64,000 nt of DNA from the NCBI RefSeq assembly GCF_004798865.1, contig NW_025336481.1:27618863-27682862 (forward strand), in the 5' to 3' direction. The notes under the pieces were generated by a model, which was not told where the DNA came from, did no database searches, and saw only the letters and a program-made list of their open reading frames with translations. Below, in pieces: positions 60,243 to 64,000 of the stretch. Position 1 is the first letter of the stretch, and every line of letters begins with the position of its first letter. Source of the DNA: Varanus komodoensis (taxonomy: Eukaryota > Chordata > Lepidosauria > Squamata > Varanidae). Made by a program: the position numbers and the translations under genes.

Positions 60243-60569
60243 CTAAGGCCCACTTGACTTCACATTCCAGGATGTCTGGCTCAAGGTTAGTGACCCCCCA
60301 TCGTGCTTATCAGGGATGGTAAGCTCTTTCTTGTATAGTTCTGTGTAATCTTGCCACCTCTTCTTAATCTCTTTTGCCTCTGTTTGGTCCCTGCCATTTT
60401 GGTCCTTTATCATGCCCATCTTTGCATGAAACGTTCCCTTCATATCTCCAATTTTCTTGAAAAGATCTCTGGTCCTCCCTATTCTATTGTTTTCTTCTAT
60501 TCCTTTGCACTGTTCATTTAAGAAGGCATTCTTATCTCTTCTAGCTGTTCTCTGGAATTCTGCATTCAA
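60243..60569 (-). pseudogene. BovB copy 2: linker region
   Basis: A 108-codon segment with CKGIEENNRIGRTRDLFKK and GTFHAKMGMIKDQNGRD, matching copy 1 at 23060-23785. A 3-base difference gives DYTELYKKE in place of DYTEELYKKE. The frame is then lost at KHDGGSLTL, where copy 1 reads KHNGVVTDL. Confidence 0.88.
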
Positions 60570-60725
60570 TTGTTTGTATCTTTCTCTTTCTCCCTTGCCT
60601 TTTGCTTCCCTTCTTTCCTCAGCTATTTGTAAAGCTTCCTCAGACAGCCATTTTGCTTTCTTGCATTTCTTTTTCTTTGGAATGGGTTTAGTTGCTGCCT
60701 CTTGTACAATGTTGTGAACCTCTGT

Positions 60726-61545
60726 TCATAGTTCTTCAGGCACTCTGTCTATCAGATCTAATTCCTTAAATCTATTTGTCACCTCTACTGTATATTCATC
60801 AGGGATATGATTTAGGTCATACCTGAGTGGCCTAGTGCTTTTCCCTACTTTCTTCAACTTAAGCCTAAATTTTGCAACCAGAAGCTCATGATCTGAGCCA
60901 CAGTCAGCTCCTGGTCTAGTTTTTACTGACTGTATAGAGCTTCTCCATCTTTGGCTGCAGAGCACATAGTCAATCTGATTTCTGTGCTGACCATCTGGTG
61001 ATGTCCATGTGTAGAGTCCTCTCTTGGGTTGTTGGAAAAGAGAGTTTGCTATGACCATCGTATTGTCTTGACAAAATTCTACCAGCCTGTGCCCTGCTTC
61101 ATTTTGTACTCCAAGGCCAAACTTGCCTGTTATTCCGGTTATCCTTTGGCTTCCTACTTTAGCATTCCAGTCCCCCATGATTTTTTGGAGTTAATTCTAG
61201 AAGGTGTTGTAGGCCTTCATAGACCTGGTCAACTTCAGCCTCTTCAGCACCAGTGGTTGGGGCATAGACTTGGACTATTGTGATGTTGAATGGTTTGCCT
61301 TGGATTCGAACTGAGATCATTCTGTTATTTTGCGGATTGTATCTCAGTACAGCTTTTCCTACTCTTTTACTGACTATGAAGGCTACTCCATTTCTTCTGA
61401 GGGATTCTTTCCCGCAGTAGTATACCTGATAGTCATCTGAATCAAATTCACCCATTTCTGTCCATTTTAGTTCACTGATTCCTAAGATGTCGATGTTCAG
61501 TCTTGTCATCTCTTGTTTGACCACATCCAGCTTGCCTTGATTCAT
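60726..61545 (-). pseudogene. BovB copy 2: AP-endonuclease domain
   Basis: Two overlapping minus frames (61159-61545 and 60726-61178) cover the endonuclease. Key blocks are all legible: GISELKWTEMGEF with the metal-binding Glu, VYAPTTG, GDWNAKVG, TSPDGQHRNQIDYV and GSDHELLVAKF with the catalytic Asp-His pair. A small deletion relative to copy 1 (near 61180, where copy 1 encodes DVLIIVGDWN) breaks the frame. It continues into VTNRFKELDLIDRVPEEL. Confidence 0.9.
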
Positions 61546-61675
61546 GGATCTTACATTCCAGGTTCCTATGGAGTATAGATCTTTGCAGCATCGGACTTTC
61601 CTTTATTGTATTCCAAAAGTGGCTCACATCAAAGAAAAATATAAACCTTGCCATCTGAGTTATTAACAAGCAAGG

Positions 61676-62085
61676 TTATTTATTTATTTAAAGTTTTTAT
61701 ATGCCGTCCTTATTGCTACACAGCCTCAGGATGGCTCACAACAACAAATAAATAAAACAAATAGAATTACAATTACAATTAAAACTTGGAAGCACACTGA
61801 CTGCATAATTAAAGCTATAAATATTAAAGATTATTAAAATACTGTTTGAATAAAAAGGTCTTGGCCTGGTGCCGAAAAACAAATAACGATGGGGCGAGGC
61901 TGATATATACAAGGAAGTGGATGAAAAAAGAAGAAAAGGCTATCAGTTTTTGTGGACAGAGCAAGGTGGTCATCTACATGTGAACCAATAAGTGCATTTT
62001 GGACCAGGTTGATCTTCCCTTGCTGATGCTTTGCATGAATTGGTGGCAATTTTCCCAATAGATGAGACCAGAACATTCTTTCTCC
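61676..62085 (-). mobile_element. L2-like LINE fragment (3' part)
   Basis: The plus strand reads TTATTTATTTAAAGTTTTTATATGCCGTCC, then CAGCCTCAGGATGGCTCACAACA, an A-rich tract, AAAAAGGTCTTGGCCTGGTGCCGAAAA and GGGGCGAGGC. On the minus strand the segment near 61995-62035 encodes NLVQNALIGSH, matching the LVQNAAARL block of L2-clade ORF2. It is the best preserved L2-like copy here and lies just beyond BovB copy 2. Confidence 0.7.
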
Positions 62086-62254
62086 CTTTCTTCCTCAGTA
62101 CCCCAGTTACAGGGATCTGAGTGGTCTTCCTGGGAGGCGAGAGAGCAAAGTGATATCCTTGCTCGTGCCCCTTCTCTGACTTATGTGTTGGTCTTCCTTA
62201 GCTTGATTCCATTCCTGGAAAACAAGAGATATAGCCTTCCATTGGCACCATGGC

Positions 62255-62273
62255 AAAAAAAAAGGGGGGGGGG
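62255..62273 (+). repeat. Homopolymer A9-G10
   Basis: Nine A followed by ten G, the same A-then-G arrangement as at 6300-6323. Confidence 0.9.
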
Positions 62274-62660
62274 AGAAAGTATTTTGTGTTCAAGACAATG
62301 CCATGAGATGTAGTTTAAACTTTAAACAGCCATGAGTCTTTGTTGGTTTCTGCCCCACCCTCTCATAATTTTGCAGAACTCTTTTAATGAACTTCTAAAA
62401 TGTAATATATTCACTTTCAATGGCTTCTTGAACATCGGATAGTTCTGCTCCTTCAGTCACTTACTTATTAGTTTATTCATATCAAGTAGAAGACAGTTGC
62501 TTTGTGAGAATAAAAGTCAATTTACAGATGAGAAAGAACACTGAACTGTCACTTTTGCATCTGGGAGTACCCAACAGAGAGAAATCCCTATTTTGTTCAT
62601 TCTAGAGGTGCTTTCAGTTGAAGTTTTTATTGTGCAGTCATACTGCCTCCAACATGAAAA

Positions 62661-62714
62661 TATAGGGATACATTCCTATATTCATGAACATATAGGGATG
62701 CATTCCTATATATA
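62661..62714 (+). repeat. 30-bp tandem duplication
   Basis: TATAGGGATACATTCCTATA at 62661-62680 recurs as TATAGGGATGCATTCCTATA at 62691-62710, one base different and 30 bases apart. Each copy is nearly self-complementary (TATAGG...CCTATA). Confidence 0.92.
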
Positions 62715-62719
62715 CATCA

Positions 62720-64000
62720 TTTTCCATTTGCAACACGCACATTCACACACTTCTTACCACTACTGTCCCCTTTTTTCTTAGTGTAAAAGAAAAATCCATA
62801 ATTGAGGTCATGATGGAATAGCTGCACAATTTCCAGACCTAGAAATTGTCACGAAATAGCTTAGGAAACACTACCAAGATCATACTGAAATTATTCCCTC
62901 CTCCCCAAACCATCTTCTTCCTAAAAGTACAAAGGCAGCAAAGAAAAGCTAGAAACCAGCAAGTGTCAGCACTTAATGTAAAGTCCAAAGACACAGGCCT
63001 CTGCAAATATAGCCAGGAGCTGGAGAAACAGACATTATTTCAACAATTGTTTGTCTGGAACTGAGTTCTCTGAATCATTTAAAGACTGAACATTCAGAAA
63101 TCCAACCAGGATAGAGCTGTGGATTTGAGGAACCACTGGAGAAAATAGCATTCATATGGGGAGAATCTTACCCATTAATAAATGGTTACTCTTTACTCAT
63201 GAGAATTTCTCTGGCAATCAGCTAAGACTTGCCCTTGAACTAGGCGATAGCTCAGCTTCAATGACAAAGAGGATGGTTCTACCTGTCTCAGAATTATTAA
63301 AATGCTGTCTTTCCAAAGCCCCCAGGATTTTCCTGAACTGCTTCCAAGGTTTTCATGAATCAAGACACTCTTTGGAGATGTGCAGCTCTGAGAGTTCTGG
63401 ATGGTCCTCCAAAAACTATTCCTCCGGACGTGCTTGACACTAGCTAGGAAATAACAGCATTACTTCTGACAAACTGACTTCTGGGAAGAATTGTTCAGAG
63501 AATTCAAGGCTGATGTAAGAAATTCCTTTTTTCAGTTGATTGTTAGGGCTTCACATTATTTTATCAGTGCACAGCTGTCTCCCTGGAAAACACACAGCCC
63601 ATGCTGAATCCAGCTCAGCCAGGAGATATGAATGGGTAGTGGGACTGCAGTGATGATGGAGAGGATTTCATTTCACATTTTCATATCAGCATACCTAACT
63701 TGCTATTTCCAGATAAATATGTGGTTCGGAACACAGCCATCCTTTGGTCTGCACACTTTCCTGAACTTTGTGATATAGTTTACTCAAAAATGTGTAGCTA
63801 AAATGTGTGTCTTAAGTAAAGTTACTTAAAATACACATATCCGAAAAGTCATGTAGGAGTTGGATATGTTAGGGAAAGCTTCATACAGAATGTACATGTT
63901 ATTTTAAAAAACTACATACAAAAATAAATGTGAATTTTGATGCAGTTTTTAAGGCACAAAATAAATCACAGATGCAGATATTGGATACAACATACTTTCA
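62720..64000. other. Unassigned non-coding sequence
   Basis: No gene or repeat family is recognised up to the window end. Short frames at 62846-63064 and 63156-63437 lack domains. Confidence 0.45.

Larger units (their letters stand above)
58821..61604 (-). mobile_element. RTE-BovB LINE, 5'-truncated (copy 2)
   Basis: Minus-strand BovB starting (3' tail) at TTGTTGTTAGTTGCGAAG and losing homology to copy 1 after CATCGGACTTTCCTTT near 61604. It therefore lacks most of the 5' UTR (about 0.3 kb) but keeps the start of the ORF. By eye it differs from copy 1 at about 15 of some 270 positions near the 3' end. Internal deletions include 19 bases at 59829, about 60 bases at 59690 with a filler, and about 15 bases near 61180. 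Several frame breaks and an altered RT box make it inactive. Confidence 0.95.

Noticed and set aside
1-64000. CRISPR arrays, operons, riboswitches or other prokaryote-type systems
   Set aside because: No regularly spaced direct repeats and no dense gene arrangement; composition and repeats are those of a vertebrate.

Overview
The window looks like AT-rich, non-coding vertebrate DNA from a squamate reptile, probably a lizard. No host protein-coding exon, rRNA, tRNA gene or CRISPR array is supported. The organism call rests on the repeats. There are two RTE-BovB LINEs and a second, older RTE family whose tail reads like AACTTGATGGCAYRTAACAGC. There are many CR1 and L2-like LINE fragments in the 3'-end style seen in lizards and snakes, a tRNA-derived SINE with a 12-bp target duplication, and a MIR-like SINE tail. 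BovB alone would also fit a ruminant, but abundant CR1 and L2-like copies and the absence of any ruminant SINE or mammalian L1 array argue against that.

Layout. 0-3.4 kb: nothing recognised. 3.4-10.8 kb: L2-like fragments on the minus strand alternate with two plus-strand CR1 copies, one of which still shows the SGNH-esterase part of ORF1 followed by reverse transcriptase. 10.8-18.6 kb: mostly unassigned sequence with short dispersed repeats. 18.6-20.7 kb: CR1 (minus), CA/TA microsatellites, long C and T runs, a MIR-like SINE and a small hAT-like palindromic element. 21.7-24.9 kb: a nearly full-length BovB on the minus strand. 25-37.8 kb: a 189-bp inverted-repeat element, the SINE with its target duplication, a CR1 (minus) and long unassigned stretches. 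37.8-40.8 kb: an L1-clade ORF2 remnant and three RTE pieces, two of which lie in opposite orientations as expected from twin priming. 42.9-47.4 kb: CR1 (plus), a TA tract, and two copies of the older RTE family in opposite orientation with their 3' tails facing outward. 48.9-52 kb: a 93-bp GT/GA microsatellite, more dispersed repeats and a TA tract. 52-58.8 kb: the least repetitive part. 58.8-61.6 kb: a second, 5'-truncated BovB on the minus strand. 61.7-62.1 kb: an L2-like fragment. 62.1-64 kb: unassigned.

The sequence therefore reads as an intergenic region or a very long intron that has collected LINE insertions of several ages. All LINE reading frames are broken to some degree. The BovB copies are the youngest large insertions: about 15 differences in roughly 270 aligned bases, counted by eye near their 3' ends. 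I found no convincing sign of a new biological system. The most informative observations concern how the transposons were inserted and damaged: a templated filler at a deletion in BovB copy 2, the twin-priming-like RTE, and the back-to-back RTE pair. A few stretches could be conserved regulatory DNA, but that cannot be judged from one sequence.
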